Positions 34,750 to 43,449 of a DNA stretch of 64,000 bases are shown here, piece by piece. Each line of letters begins with the position of its first letter. Positions within the stretch are counted from its first letter, which is position 1. Below the pieces are notes generated by a model. The model did not search any database. It had not been told where the DNA came from and was given only the letters and a program-made list of their open reading frames with translations. This stretch comes from Paenibacillus pectinilyticus (GTDB lineage: Bacteria > Bacillota > Bacilli > Paenibacillales > NBRC-103111). The stretch is from assembly GCF_001700435.1 (NCBI RefSeq), contig NZ_LYPC01000011.1, positions 372,001 through 436,000 of the forward strand, given 5' to 3'. The position numbers were made by a program, and so were the translations under genes.

Positions 34750-34920
34750 TCAATAAAGAGTCTTTATCATTCCACAAATCATAAAAATACTGTATATAAT
34801 AAATCCAATCAAAATGGAACCGAATATTGTGTGTAAGGTTGTTCCCTGATTCTTTGCAATGGGTACAAAGTTTATAAAAAACAAAATAGATGCAATAACA
34901 GTTGCAATCACCCAAAACAT
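34750..34920 (-). CDS. Small two-pass membrane protein upstream of the APH gene
   Basis: 56 aa from ATG 34920, with GAGGGG about eight bases upstream. The product is strongly hydrophobic: segment 1 about 2-20 (FWVIATVIASILFFINFV) and segment 2 about 31-52 (TIFGSILIGFIIYSIFMI), joined by a short polar loop. I do not recognise a family. It ends 18 bases before the APH start, so co-expression is likely. Confidence 0.7.
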   Translation of the reverse strand: MFWVIATVIASILFFINFVPIAKNQGTTLHTIFGSILIGFIIYSIFMICGMIKTLY

Positions 34921-35040
34921 TCCAGCATCCCCTCAATAAAATCATTCTATTCTTACTAACTTATGCTTATCGATACCCCTTATTATAACATTCACTTACA
35001 AATTAAGGATATTGGCGGTATTCTTACACAAATAAAACAA

Positions 35041-35060
35041 GGGCACTCATTAGAGTGCCC
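35041..35060. terminator. Hairpin downstream of the broken SRPBCC gene
   Basis: GGGCACTC pairs with GAGTGCCC over ATTA. The A-rich left flank gives a U-rich tail on the minus strand, so it may terminate the uptake operon that ends at 35409. Confidence 0.6.
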
Positions 35061-35139
35061 CCGGGATAACCACTATTTTCAGTTTGTTGACCGATCGCTT
35101 CGACGTAGGAATTGCGTGACGATTTTTTTATGATGTAAT

Positions 35140-35412
35140 ATCATCAAAATTCTGCACTACCGAGATATTCACCGCTGCACCATCCAAATCACCGAGCTCA
35201 TTCCAGCTAAAAAAGTTGTTTGGCACATTACAGACAACTACTTTAACTTCGTAAAGGACGAGAGCGAGTGGAAGGATACCGACATTATCTTTGAAATTTC
35301 CAGTAAAGACGGCAAAACAGAAGTTCGATTCACGCACGTAGGCCTCGTTCCCGCGTATGAGTGCTACGCTGTCTGTACGGACTCCTGGGGCATCTACAAT
35401 GATTCCAATTAA
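35140..35412 (+). pseudogene. Remnant of an SRPBCC/AHSA1-domain protein gene
   Basis: In one plus-strand frame about 90 codons read HYRDIHRCTIQITELIPAKK, then VVWHITDNYFNFVKDES and RFTHVGLVPAYECYAVC, the middle of AHSA1-like proteins (usually about 145 aa). There is no start codon or N-terminal third; a TGA stands just upstream. The C-terminus stops at TAA 35410-35412, before the usual SLRDLI helix. No missing parts were seen in other frames. It overlaps the convergent HAD gene by four bases, so the break may come from a deletion that joined these regions. Confidence 0.75.
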
Positions 35413-36212
35413 TTAGCGAGAACGTTTTCGTAAAGCTCTGACAACGTTTCAAATTTCCAAGTCGGCGAAACTTTTGAGACTTTGTGGCCCAATGGATGCG
35501 ACCCGTAAATCCATACGGAGCGCATGCCAGCAGAAACCGCACCGGCAATGTCAGTGACTGGATTATCACCGACCATTATGCACTCAGATGCCTTCGCACC
35601 ATAGGTGTCCATCGCCATTTCGTATAAACATAAATTCGGCTTGCCTATGCTTTCGATAGTAGAACCCATAATCACTTCAATCGCAGCGAGAAGCGAACCT
35701 GTCTCAGGAACAACCTTGCCGTCTTCACCGGGATGGTAATAATCCGCATTCGTACTGATGATCCGGGCGCCGAGCCTAGACTCATTCACGATCTGCTGCA
35801 GCCGATTGTAATCGAAATCGATGTCCCTTCCGATAATCACCATGTCAGCCACCTGAGTATCGTTCCATTTCAGCAGCTGATGTCCTTGATTGACGATCGC
35901 CTGGCTCAAGCTCTGGCTCCCTGCCACTTTGACTGACAAGGAACCGTGACGCTGATTCAACCACACGGCAACTGCCTCTGTCGCGCTCACAATATTCTCG
36001 CCATCTAATTGCAAGCCCATTGCCGATAACTTAGCTCGGATTTCCTCTGCATTCTCCCGGGAGTTGTTCGTTATAAAGCCGATTCGACAGCCGCGGCGCC
36101 TTAGAAGGTCTAGCAATTCATTTGCCCTTTCGGTCAATTTATGCCCATGGTAGATGCAACCATCCAAATCGAAGAACCACGTGTTAACTTTGTCGTCAAA
36201 TATTTCGTCCAT
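35409..36212 (-). CDS. HAD-IIA (NagD-type) sugar-phosphate phosphatase
   Basis: 267 aa. Motif I FFDLDGCIYHG (Asp nucleophile), motif II ITNNS, the large C2a cap (about 80-175), and motif III/IV GKPNLCLYEMA and MVGDNPVTDIAGA. Family enzymes dephosphorylate small phosphates such as glycerol-phosphate, 4-nitrophenyl phosphate or UMP. It is the last gene of the GlpP-linked uptake operon, which makes glycerol phosphate a good candidate substrate (inference). Confidence 0.92.
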   Translation of the reverse strand: MDEIFDDKVNTWFFDLDGCIYHGHKLTERANELLDLLRRRGCRIGFITNNSRENAEEIRAKLSAMGLQLDGENIVSATEAVAVWLNQRHGSLSVKVAGSQSLSQAIVNQGHQLLKWNDTQVADMVIIGRDIDFDYNRLQQIVNESRLGARIISTNADYYHPGEDGKVVPETGSLLAAIEVIMGSTIESIGKPNLCLYEMAMDTYGAKASECIMVGDNPVTDIAGAVSAGMRSVWIYGSHPLGHKVSKVSPTWKFETLSELYENVLAN

Positions 36213-36230
36213 TATACAGATAACCCCGTT

Positions 36231-37202
36231 TTAAAGTTGTTCCGATTTCGACTTCATGTAGCCATCCAGCGATTCGGTCCCGCCTTCTCCTTCGAGCAGA
36301 ATCACCTCGATGTTAGGAACGCCGTTGCGCATTTTGACAGATAATATATGGTGGATGTCGCCTTTGCCTTTAAAACAGTGCAATCCGCCTGTCTTACCCA
36401 TCTGAATATATTGGGATCCGTTTTTCTCGGTAACCTCCAAGTAATGAACATGTCCAGCTACGACCGTGAACTGACGGCCGTTAAGCAGATTCTCCAATCT
36501 TGTGAATAGCGGGTCATCCTTCTTCCATGCAGGTTGATGCAAACAAACGAACGTCCACTCCACATCTGTGTTATCCGCAATTACTTTTTCAAAAAAGTCG
36601 ATTTGCACAGAGCTTAGGTGTGGTTGAATCAACCAGTCCTCTGTCATTGTCATATTGTTGGATGCTTGCTCTCCAAACACAGCTTTCGTAGCCTCAGCAA
36701 ATGTCAGTTCCGGATTTTTTATTAAATGACGGTTAATCATCTGGATGAACCCTACCATTTTCTCATCATGAACGTAATCTTCTGCTTCTGTGTTTAAGAC
36801 GAGGAAGAGTGACTTACCATATCGAAACGCGTAATAATCTACTCCCTTACGCTCACGCCATACTCTCTTCATCGTACTTGTAGAATAGTCATGATTGCCC
36901 ACAGTTTGGAAGAGTGGAATACCTACGCCTTCAAGAAGTGCGTCCATACGATCCCATTCTTCATGTGCTTCCACTTCATCCGTCCAATACCCTTCAACAA
37001 TATCACCGATGGAGATAATGAATTCCGGGTTTAACTTTTGCGCTGCCTCGAGCCCTTTTTCGAACATGCCTTGAACTGCTCCGCCTGTCCGATCACTAAT
37101 AATGGCAAAGTCGTAATCTCCGCCTTTTGCTTCCTGAAGCTGACCGAACCAAGGTCTTAGACTAATATGTGAGTGAGCGTCGTCAATATATTTTTTTGTC
37201 AT
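36231..37202 (-). CDS. Calcineurin-like metallophosphoesterase
   Basis: 323 aa. Metal-binding motifs in order: FAIISDRTGG (D-x-[H/R] form), SIGDIVEG, VGNHDYS, and VVAGHVHYLE. No signal peptide, so cytoplasmic. In the operon it follows the solute-binding protein and precedes a HAD phosphatase. The GpdQ type of this superfamily cleaves glycerophosphodiesters, which fits GlpP control, but the substrate is not proven by sequence. Confidence 0.9.
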   Translation of the reverse strand: MTKKYIDDAHSHISLRPWFGQLQEAKGGDYDFAIISDRTGGAVQGMFEKGLEAAQKLNPEFIISIGDIVEGYWTDEVEAHEEWDRMDALLEGVGIPLFQTVGNHDYSTSTMKRVWRERKGVDYYAFRYGKSLFLVLNTEAEDYVHDEKMVGFIQMINRHLIKNPELTFAEATKAVFGEQASNNMTMTEDWLIQPHLSSVQIDFFEKVIADNTDVEWTFVCLHQPAWKKDDPLFTRLENLLNGRQFTVVAGHVHYLEVTEKNGSQYIQMGKTGGLHCFKGKGDIHHILSVKMRNGVPNIEVILLEGEGGTESLDGYMKSKSEQL

Positions 37203-37225
37203 GTAAATTCCTCCAATTATAATTA

Positions 37226-38518
37226 TTAATGGATCAAAGCGTTAGCTTGCTTGGCTGCCTCTTTCATTGCTTCTTCTGGCGCTTTTTGACCTTGCAGAGC
37301 AGCCTGAATTTGGTCGGTAATGATCTTCTGAATTTTGGTGCCGCCTGTTCCCGGGAAGTTGAACCAAGGGACCATTTGATCAACTTGAGAATAAGTAGTC
37401 TTATAATTTGGGTTTTTATCCAGATATGCCTTCATACTTGGATCCTCTAGAGCACTTTTTGTGGTAACCATGTAACCCATCGCTTGCGCGATTTGAATAG
37501 AACGCTGTTTATCAGTAATATACTTGATGAAGTCCCAAGACGCGTCTTGCTTAGCCTTATCTGTAGTAAAGATCATCAAATTCGAACCACCTGCTGGTAC
37601 GGTTCGCTTTCCCCCGAATGTAGGGTATAGGGCAGTACGCAAATCATACTTTGCGGTCCCTCCAACACTACTAAGCGCAGCGGTCGAAGTAATTAGCATT
37701 GCAGCATCGCCTTTAATCATGGTGTTGATAGACTCGCCATAGTTTGGCACAACCGGTAAGGACTTATCTTTGAGCGCCATATCTACAATTGTTTGTACAG
37801 CCCTTATACTTTCCGGAGAGTCAAGTCCTACCGACTTGCCATCCTTGGCCATCATGCTGCCCCCATATGTCTCCATCATCGCCTGGTACAACCAAGCCCA
37901 ATCAATCGACATTGTCAGACCGAATTTTCCGTTGCGTGTCAATTCCTTAGCTACTTTAGGAAGCTCTTCCCATGTTTTTGGCATATTGTCTGGATTCAAC
38001 CCAGCTTCGCGGAGCTTATCCGCGTTGAAGTACAGAATTGGGGTACTGATGCCAAAAGGTAGACCGATTTGCTTACCTTTTTCATCCTTGCCCAACGCTA
38101 ACATATTCGGAAAGAAATCATTTGTGTTATACCCATCTCTTTGAATAAATGGCTCAAGCGGGACTGCGTGCACCGTTTCGCTAGCAAAACGTGTGTATAG
38201 CAAGCCGTTTAAGGATACGTCAGGAAGCTTTTTCGCTGCTGCCTGCACTTGCAGTTTCTCCACAATGCCTTCGTAGTTGTTTTGAACGAATACAGGTGTG
38301 ACTTTAACTTTTGACTGCGATTTATTGTACTCATCCACCATTTTAGTCATCAGATCCCCGCTCAGCGCATGCCAGAATTCGATTTCTACTGGAGCAGATG
38401 GCGATGCTGTCGGAAGAGATGATTTTTCTTGATCCTTATTTGTAGATGTACTACATCCCGCTAATGCGAGAGACAAAGCTACTACGGCACTAACTGACTT
38501 AAGCTTTTTGCTAAACAT
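37226..38518 (-). CDS. ABC importer solute-binding lipoprotein (family 1)
   Basis: 430 aa from ATG 38518, eight bases after GGAG; a GTG three codons earlier touches the ribosome site. Residues 1-21 are a lipoprotein signal with lipobox LAGC and Cys22. The mature part is a family-1 binding protein (EIEFWHALSGDLMTKMVDEY), similar in layout to UgpB, which binds glycerol-3-phosphate or glycerophosphocholine. It is coupled to two permeases upstream. No ATPase gene is present in the operon; such importers in Firmicutes often share a housekeeping MsmX/UgpC ATPase. Confidence 0.93.
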   Translation of the reverse strand: MFSKKLKSVSAVVALSLALAGCSTSTNKDQEKSSLPTASPSAPVEIEFWHALSGDLMTKMVDEYNKSQSKVKVTPVFVQNNYEGIVEKLQVQAAAKKLPDVSLNGLLYTRFASETVHAVPLEPFIQRDGYNTNDFFPNMLALGKDEKGKQIGLPFGISTPILYFNADKLREAGLNPDNMPKTWEELPKVAKELTRNGKFGLTMSIDWAWLYQAMMETYGGSMMAKDGKSVGLDSPESIRAVQTIVDMALKDKSLPVVPNYGESINTMIKGDAAMLITSTAALSSVGGTAKYDLRTALYPTFGGKRTVPAGGSNLMIFTTDKAKQDASWDFIKYITDKQRSIQIAQAMGYMVTTKSALEDPSMKAYLDKNPNYKTTYSQVDQMVPWFNFPGTGGTKIQKIITDQIQAALQGQKAPEEAMKEAAKQANALIH

Positions 38519-38578
38519 GTTCTTCACTCCATTCTTTTTTTAAATTTGATTTTGCTATAGAAATCAAAGCGGTAGGTT

Positions 38579-39406
38579 TTACCCTTTCAATCCGCTTTGA
38601 GCAAAGCCTTCAATGATATAGCGTTGTGCCGCTATATAGAGAATCACCACTGGCAGCATGGATAAGGTGGCAATGGCCATCGTGCTGCTCCAGTCCAAAC
38701 TCGTTTCGCTTCGAAAGTACTGGAATGCAAGCGGTAATGGCATCTTGTCCGGATCGGTTAAGATGAGTAATGGCCAATTAAACTCGTTAAAATTGTTTAG
38801 AAATAAGATAATGCCTAGCGTCACCAGTACCGTTGTGGACAAGCGGGCATATACGTTCCACATGACTCGTAATGGACCGCATCCATCAATGGTGGACGCC
38901 TCCGCCAATTCCTTCGGCACAGTCATGAACGACTGCCGAAGCAGAAAGATAGCAAAACCACTAGCCAGATGTGGGACAATAACCCCACTGAACGTATTTA
39001 AAGCATTCATCTGATTAACGATAAGAAAGGTTGGAACTAATGTGACTTGCATCGGTATCATCATGGTCATGAGAACGAACATAAACAGTAAGTCCCTGCC
39101 AGGAAACCGATAATACGAGAAAGCGAATGCTGCACAGACTCCTATAAATAATTGACCTAGCGTCTGAAGGATTCCAATTCGAAGGCTGTTACCCAGCCAC
39201 CGGAAAAACGGCACATCGAATAGTGCACTCTTATAGCCGTGCCAATCGATGGGACCCATCTGAAAAATTTGATCAGACAGCGCATTGTCATTGGAACGAA
39301 ATGAGATGGATATCATCCATAGGATCGGGATAAGCACGATGAAAGCAATGATCAACAACAACACATGCTTAAGTGTCTCTTCTGTCCATTTCCGATATTG
39401 AATCAT
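38579..39406 (-). CDS. ABC sugar-type permease (MalG/UgpE-like)
   Basis: 275 aa, six membrane segments, with the EAA loop EASTIDGCGPLRVMWNVY near 190 that docks the ATPase. It pairs with the permease gene 19 bases upstream. A short 60-bp spacer separates it from the binding-protein gene. Confidence 0.93.
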   Translation of the reverse strand: MIQYRKWTEETLKHVLLLIIAFIVLIPILWMISISFRSNDNALSDQIFQMGPIDWHGYKSALFDVPFFRWLGNSLRIGILQTLGQLFIGVCAAFAFSYYRFPGRDLLFMFVLMTMMIPMQVTLVPTFLIVNQMNALNTFSGVIVPHLASGFAIFLLRQSFMTVPKELAEASTIDGCGPLRVMWNVYARLSTTVLVTLGIILFLNNFNEFNWPLLILTDPDKMPLPLAFQYFRSETSLDWSSTMAIATLSMLPVVILYIAAQRYIIEGFAQSGLKG

Positions 39407-39425
39407 GAGAACCTACCCTTTCTTA

Positions 39426-40316
39426 TCAACCGTAGTGCACGGTCTTCTTCGAGATTTTAAGCTGCACTACAGTAATCGTCAGTACGATCAGGAAAAGCAG
39501 TAGAGAGATGGCAGCAGCACGTCCGATGTTAAAGAATCCGAAAGCCTCCTGATAAATCTGGTAGACCAGTACGTTTGTCGAGTTGTTCGGCCCGCCTCCT
39601 GTCATAATTTTAACGAGCGCGAAATTCTGGAACGAGGAAATCATGCCCATGACGAGAAGGAACAATGTGATCGGCGATAGCAAAGGCAAAGTGATGTGTA
39701 TCAGTTTGTGAGTACGGCTTGCTCCGTCAATAGAAGCGGCCTCATACAAACTTTTGTCGATCGATTTCAGGCCAGAAATATAGAGCAGCATCTCAGAGCC
39801 CAAACTTTTCCAAATACCAACGATGGCAATTGCCCACAATGCAGTTGATGAATCTGCCAACCAATTCGGTCCCTTGATACCAAATACTCCAAATAGTTGA
39901 TTAATAATGCCATGATGTTGGTCGTACATTAGCATCCAAACGATGGAGACGACGGCAATCGACGAGACGACGGGAAGATAGAAAATAAACCGGTAAAATG
40001 ACTTGCCGCGTTGCAAGCTCTCAATAAACAACGCCAATAAGAAGCCAAGTGTCATTGATATAGGGATCGTCATGAGCATGTACAAGAATGTATTGACGAG
40101 CGCCTTCCACAACACTTCATCCTTGAACAAGGAGTAGTAATTATCCCAACCGACGAAATCTTTGTCTGGGTTGATCATGTCCCATTGATGAAAACTTAAA
40201 AATACTGTGTAAGCAAGTGGATATAGGAAGAAGACAGCGTATAACATCAAGGCGGGAGCCAAGAATATCATTGGTATTAACATCCATTTAAATCGGCGAT
40301 TACGTGAAACGGTCAT
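39426..40316 (-). CDS. ABC sugar-type permease (MalF/UgpA-like)
   Basis: 296 aa, six membrane segments, EAA loop EAASIDGASRTHKLIHITLP near 195. ATG 40316 lies behind CTGGAGG. First gene after the leader terminator at 40337-40405 that probably responds to GlpP. Confidence 0.93.
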   Translation of the reverse strand: MTVSRNRRFKWMLIPMIFLAPALMLYAVFFLYPLAYTVFLSFHQWDMINPDKDFVGWDNYYSLFKDEVLWKALVNTFLYMLMTIPISMTLGFLLALFIESLQRGKSFYRFIFYLPVVSSIAVVSIVWMLMYDQHHGIINQLFGVFGIKGPNWLADSSTALWAIAIVGIWKSLGSEMLLYISGLKSIDKSLYEAASIDGASRTHKLIHITLPLLSPITLFLLVMGMISSFQNFALVKIMTGGGPNNSTNVLVYQIYQEAFGFFNIGRAAAISLLLFLIVLTITVVQLKISKKTVHYG

Positions 40317-40336
40317 TGCAGCACCTCCAGAAAATA

Positions 40337-40405
40337 AATAAAAAAAGCTCTGAACAACAATAAATAGGCGAATATTCCATCCGCATAATTATTGTTCAGA
40401 GCTTT
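40337..40405 (-). terminator. Leader terminator of the uptake operon (probable GlpP antitermination site)
   Basis: AAAGCTCTGAACAA (40344-40357) pairs over 14 bp with TTGTTCAGAGCTTT (40392-40405). On the minus strand the stem is followed by TTTTTTTATTTATTTTC and then the ribosome site of the first permease. A full intrinsic terminator inside a leader, directly downstream of glpP, is the arrangement of B. subtilis glpD and glpFK leaders, where GlpP bound to glycerol-3-phosphate lets polymerase pass. Alternatively it is just the terminator of glpP, with a promoter hidden in the remaining 20 bases, which is unlikely. Confidence 0.8.
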
Positions 40406-40533
40406 CTCTTGGTCATCACTCTAAGCAAAATTAATTTACTTATATTAAGTTCTTCGAATCTCTCATCTAATAATGTAATGATATCAACGAATTGTTCTCG
40501 CAATATTAATTGAATGTATCCGTTTTGTTAAAA

Positions 40534-41121
40534 TTAGAGAGACAGCTGATCGAAGCGAAGGTTCCAAAGTAACTCCGAGCTGACGGACAATGATGTGGCT
40601 CCAGCAGATAACGCAGCAGTTGCTTCTTCTTCAGTCTGAATTAAGCCGCTCGCAATAATTGGCGTATTTTCCAGCTCATAGGAGAACATATGTAGAATTT
40701 TTTCAACGACTCCGGGCATCAATTCAATGCCATCAGGTTCAATCTGCCGGCAAAGTTTTAATCCATTTTCTAAAGCCCCAGAGTCCAGAATGAACAAATG
40801 CAAAATACCGAATAGTCCCAATCTCTTAGCTTCCTTAATTAAATGCCCCTTGGGCGTTACTATGCCGTCGGCTCCTACGTACTCCGCAATCCATTCGACG
40901 CTCTCTCGATCTGTGTTGGATAAGCCCCGAATGAGATCAATGTGAACAAAAGCACCTTTCCCGGCTTCTTGGGTGAGTTCAACGCTACGGACAATTTCCT
41001 TGACGGTCCCACCCATAAAAAAAATATTTGCCACGGAGCTGTTTAGTGCTGTCTCCAAATCTTCTATTTTACGAACTGCGGCAATGATTGGATGACTCCC
41101 AATCTTGTGAAGAAGTTGCAT
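40534..41121 (-). CDS. glpP: Glycerol-3-phosphate responsive antiterminator GlpP
   Basis: 195 aa from ATG 41121, giving MQLLHKIGSHPIIAAVRKIED; an in-frame TTG at 41154 has no ribosome site. Landmarks of GlpP: IIAAVR near the start, NIFFMGGTV, AFVHIDLIRGLS, GIVTPKGHLIKEAK, LFILDSGAL, and the C-terminal IIASGLIQTEEEATAALSAGA in order, a TIM-barrel-like RNA-binding protein. It binds glp leader mRNAs in the presence of glycerol-3-phosphate. There are no glpF, glpK or glpD genes here; the operon downstream is a transporter with two phosphatases. Confidence 0.92.
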   Translation of the reverse strand: MQLLHKIGSHPIIAAVRKIEDLETALNSSVANIFFMGGTVKEIVRSVELTQEAGKGAFVHIDLIRGLSNTDRESVEWIAEYVGADGIVTPKGHLIKEAKRLGLFGILHLFILDSGALENGLKLCRQIEPDGIELMPGVVEKILHMFSYELENTPIIASGLIQTEEEATAALSAGATSLSVSSELLWNLRFDQLSL

Positions 41122-41256
41122 AACGTCCCAACTTTCGATGTTTAGAATAGGCAAATTTGATTTAATTATAACGTGGGAGTGTTAACGGAATTGATCCTTA
41201 ATATTATTGCTGCGTTAATAAATTTGAAATTATTGATACTTATCTTAGCAAATTTA

Positions 41257-41278
41257 AGGCACCCTTTTTGGGGTGCCT
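41257..41278 (-). terminator. Short hairpin upstream of glpP
   Basis: GGCACCC (41258-41264) pairs with GGGTGCC (41271-41277). On the minus strand a T/A-rich tail follows, so it may end transcription of the small frame at 41386. Confidence 0.55.
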
Positions 41279-41385
41279 CTACTTCGCCTTACTTGTGATA
41301 CGGTTCAGCTTAAAGGGTCTATCGGCGAAAAAATGGCCACAAATAATTCCCATTTCATTCTTGCTCATCCTCAATACTCAACTCA

Positions 41386-41496
41386 TCAATCTCTAGACGA
41401 AGAGGCTGGTTGTTCGCCCCGAAAATCACCTTTGCCCGCTCTGATAAACTTTAGAATGTCATTTTGATTTTGTAACTCCCTCTGTATTTCATTCAT
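41386..41496 (-). CDS. Possible 36-aa peptide or gene remnant
   Basis: ATG 41496 is preceded by GAGGAG at three bases, rather close. It reads MNEIQRELQNQNDILKFIRA and ends after 36 residues. The same frame is open about 20 codons upstream (KAIKSLQLLVKALDLDNEES), so this may instead be the tail of a decayed gene. It lies in the 513-bp stretch between glpP and an SDR gene; nothing else coding was seen there. Confidence 0.3.
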   Translation of the reverse strand: MNEIQRELQNQNDILKFIRAGKGDFRGEQPASSSRD

Positions 41497-41592
41497 AGAC
41501 TCCTCATTATCTAGATCCAAAGCTTTAACCAGTAGTTGAAGACTCTTAATTGCCTTTCATTTTGCTCATTCCCCTATTCATCGCCAGCGTCA

Positions 41593-41624
41593 AACAGGGC
41601 TGCCCCTATCGGGACAGCCCTGTT
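41593..41624 (-). terminator. Terminator of the SDR gene
   Basis: AACAGGGCTG (41593-41602) pairs with CAGCCCTGTT (41615-41624), with an inner CCC/GGG. It lies 10 bases after the SDR stop on the minus strand. Confidence 0.8.
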
Positions 41625-41634
41625 CGCCGTTCTC

Positions 41635-42396
41635 TTATCGAAGCATCAACGTTCCGCCGTCGATGGAGAAGACTTGTCCGGTCATGAAATGGGAATCCTC
41701 ACTGCAGAGGAAAGCCATAACAGGAACGAAATCTTTCTTGGTGTCACCCAGTTTGCCGCCGAGCGGAACCGCTGACTTCATCATCTCGTCATGCTTAGCC
41801 AATTGCTCAGCCGACATGCTGGCTCTCGTCTTATCATACATCGGCGTCCAGATCGCGGGTGCGATCGCATTGACTTGAATATTGTACTTGCCCCACTCTC
41901 CCGCCAGAGATCTCATCCAGGCGACGACGGCGCCTTTGCTCGCAGCATAAAGAGCTTTGCCCACGTAGCCTTGAACGCCCGCAGCGCTTGCGAAGTTCAG
42001 AATCGAACCGCCGCCTTTCTCTTTGAAATAAGGGAATACAGCCTTATTGGTGAGGAACGTGCCTGTCGAATTAATCGACATGACCTTGTTCCAATCCTCA
42101 AGCTTGATGTCCTCGGCAGGACCGCCCGGCGCGATTCCCGCAGCGTGAACGAGTACGTCCAGACCGCCAAGCGTCTCTACCGCCTTCTTGACCGCGTCTT
42201 GCACGGACTGCTCGTCCGCTACGTTGCAGGCAATGAATGTGGCTCCCGCTTCCTTGGCGGTCGGTTCTCCCACTTCCGCATTCAAGTCGAAGCTAACGAC
42301 CTGCGCTCCGAGAGCCGGCAACGACTCGACCAAGCTTTTTCCCATTCCGCTGGCTCCGCCTGTTACAATGATTTTTCTTCCGGTTAAGTTTGTCAT
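41635..42396 (-). CDS. Short-chain dehydrogenase/reductase
   Basis: 253 aa, ATG 42396 behind AGGAG. TGGASGMGKSLVESL binds the cofactor, catalytic Ser is in NFASAAG, and YAASK is at about 158. C-terminal GQVFSIDGGTLML is typical of FabG-like SDRs. It is divergent from a TetR gene, so likely repressed by it. Confidence 0.92.
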   Translation of the reverse strand: MTNLTGRKIIVTGGASGMGKSLVESLPALGAQVVSFDLNAEVGEPTAKEAGATFIACNVADEQSVQDAVKKAVETLGGLDVLVHAAGIAPGGPAEDIKLEDWNKVMSINSTGTFLTNKAVFPYFKEKGGGSILNFASAAGVQGYVGKALYAASKGAVVAWMRSLAGEWGKYNIQVNAIAPAIWTPMYDKTRASMSAEQLAKHDEMMKSAVPLGGKLGDTKKDFVPVMAFLCSEDSHFMTGQVFSIDGGTLMLR

Positions 42397-42634
42397 TTGG
42401 TTTACTCCTTTTTCTATTATTCTCCCCTAAAGATAATAACCGACAGATTCATAAGGAAGACGATTCTAATTGCAAAGTGTCGTTTAACTTTCTTTCAAGA
42501 ACCATTATATTTATAATATCAGGATATAAACAACCACCAACATTAGCGAAGTTGTCGGTTTACCGATACATAATCCGGAATCGTACGTTAAGTTTCAGAA
42601 TTAAATGTGCAAACGGTATAAGGAGCAAACAAAT

Positions 42635-43225
42635 ATGACAGACAAACGCGTAATTCGTTCAAAAAAAGTATTCAACGACACGCTCGTGACACTGCTTAAG
42701 AAGAAGGATTTTTCGAAAATTACCGTCTCAGAAATTATCAGAACCTCGGATCTGAATCGTTCGACCTTCTATCAGCATTACAACTCCAAGGAAGACTTAC
42801 TGAAAGAGGCCATGGAGAATGAGGTCGAGGGGATCAAACAAGCATTATATGAACCGTTCCAGAATAGCAATTCCGTTGTGCTGGAGGCGGACCGACTCTC
42901 GCTGATCAGGGTCTTCGAATACATTTATCAGAATAAGAAATTTTTCTCTACTGTGCTATCCTCAAGCCTTGCCATCGACTTTCTCAAGAAGATTCACGAG
43001 GAATTGATCTACCATGGTCATCATAATCTGACCTACTCGTTCAATCCTGCAAGCACGGTGAACGTCGATCTATACATCCAATATGGGATGTCCGCTCTTA
43101 TCGGCCTGATTGCCAATTGGATCGGGAACGACTTCCCGTATACGCCCGAGGAACTGTCGAAGGAGTTGTCGAAGATTATTGTCACCGCTCCTGAGGCAGT
43201 ATCGTTTCTTAGCAAAGAAAAATAA
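42635..43225 (+). CDS. TetR-family transcriptional regulator
   Basis: 196 aa from ATG 42635, nine bases after AGGAG; the longer frame has no ribosome site. HTH at about 8-55 (RSKKVFNDTLVTLLKKKDFSK, then ITVSEIIRTSDLNRSTFYQHY). The C-terminal domain is of the type found in DhaS-like TetR proteins (TetR_C_33-like). It is divergent from the SDR. The 238-bp gap contains AACCGACA and TGTCGGTT about 110 bases apart, which may be half-sites. Confidence 0.9.
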   Translation: MTDKRVIRSKKVFNDTLVTLLKKKDFSKITVSEIIRTSDLNRSTFYQHYNSKEDLLKEAMENEVEGIKQALYEPFQNSNSVVLEADRLSLIRVFEYIYQNKKFFSTVLSSSLAIDFLKKIHEELIYHGHHNLTYSFNPASTVNVDLYIQYGMSALIGLIANWIGNDFPYTPEELSKELSKIIVTAPEAVSFLSKEK

Positions 43226-43228
43226 AAA

Positions 43229-43257
43229 CCACATGGAGTTGTTACACTCGCATGTGG
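43229..43257 (+). terminator. Possible terminator after the TetR gene
   Basis: CCACATG (43229-43235) pairs with CATGTGG (43251-43257) over a 15-base loop, without a good T-run. The following 190 bp up to rlmH hold nothing I can identify. Confidence 0.45.
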
Positions 43258-43449
43258 CAGAAAAAGTTAGAAGTTAGAAATATCAACTTTTTTAGTTTCA
43301 TGACCATGACCTATGCAGTTTCAGGTAAATCCAGGTAAATCTCAGGTTTAGGCGTAGCCCAAAGAAGCATCAAATAATGTTCCGGCCAAAATAATTAAAT
43401 GAGCCTTGCGAATTGCTGCACTTGTGTGATTTATACCAAAAAATTTGCG

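Noticed and set aside
34697..34945. 82-codon minus-strand frame upstream of the APH gene
   Set aside because: The other frame at 34750-34920 has a better ribosome site and a coherent two-pass membrane product.
35128..35337. 69-codon minus-strand frame opposite the SRPBCC remnant
   Set aside because: The plus-strand frame has recognisable homology to AHSA1 proteins; the minus frame has no ribosome site.
41286..41304. Second copy of the rlmH 3' end (shared GAACCGTATCACAA)
   Set aside because: Only 14 bases match, with no similarity upstream; a match of that length is expected by chance in 64 kb.
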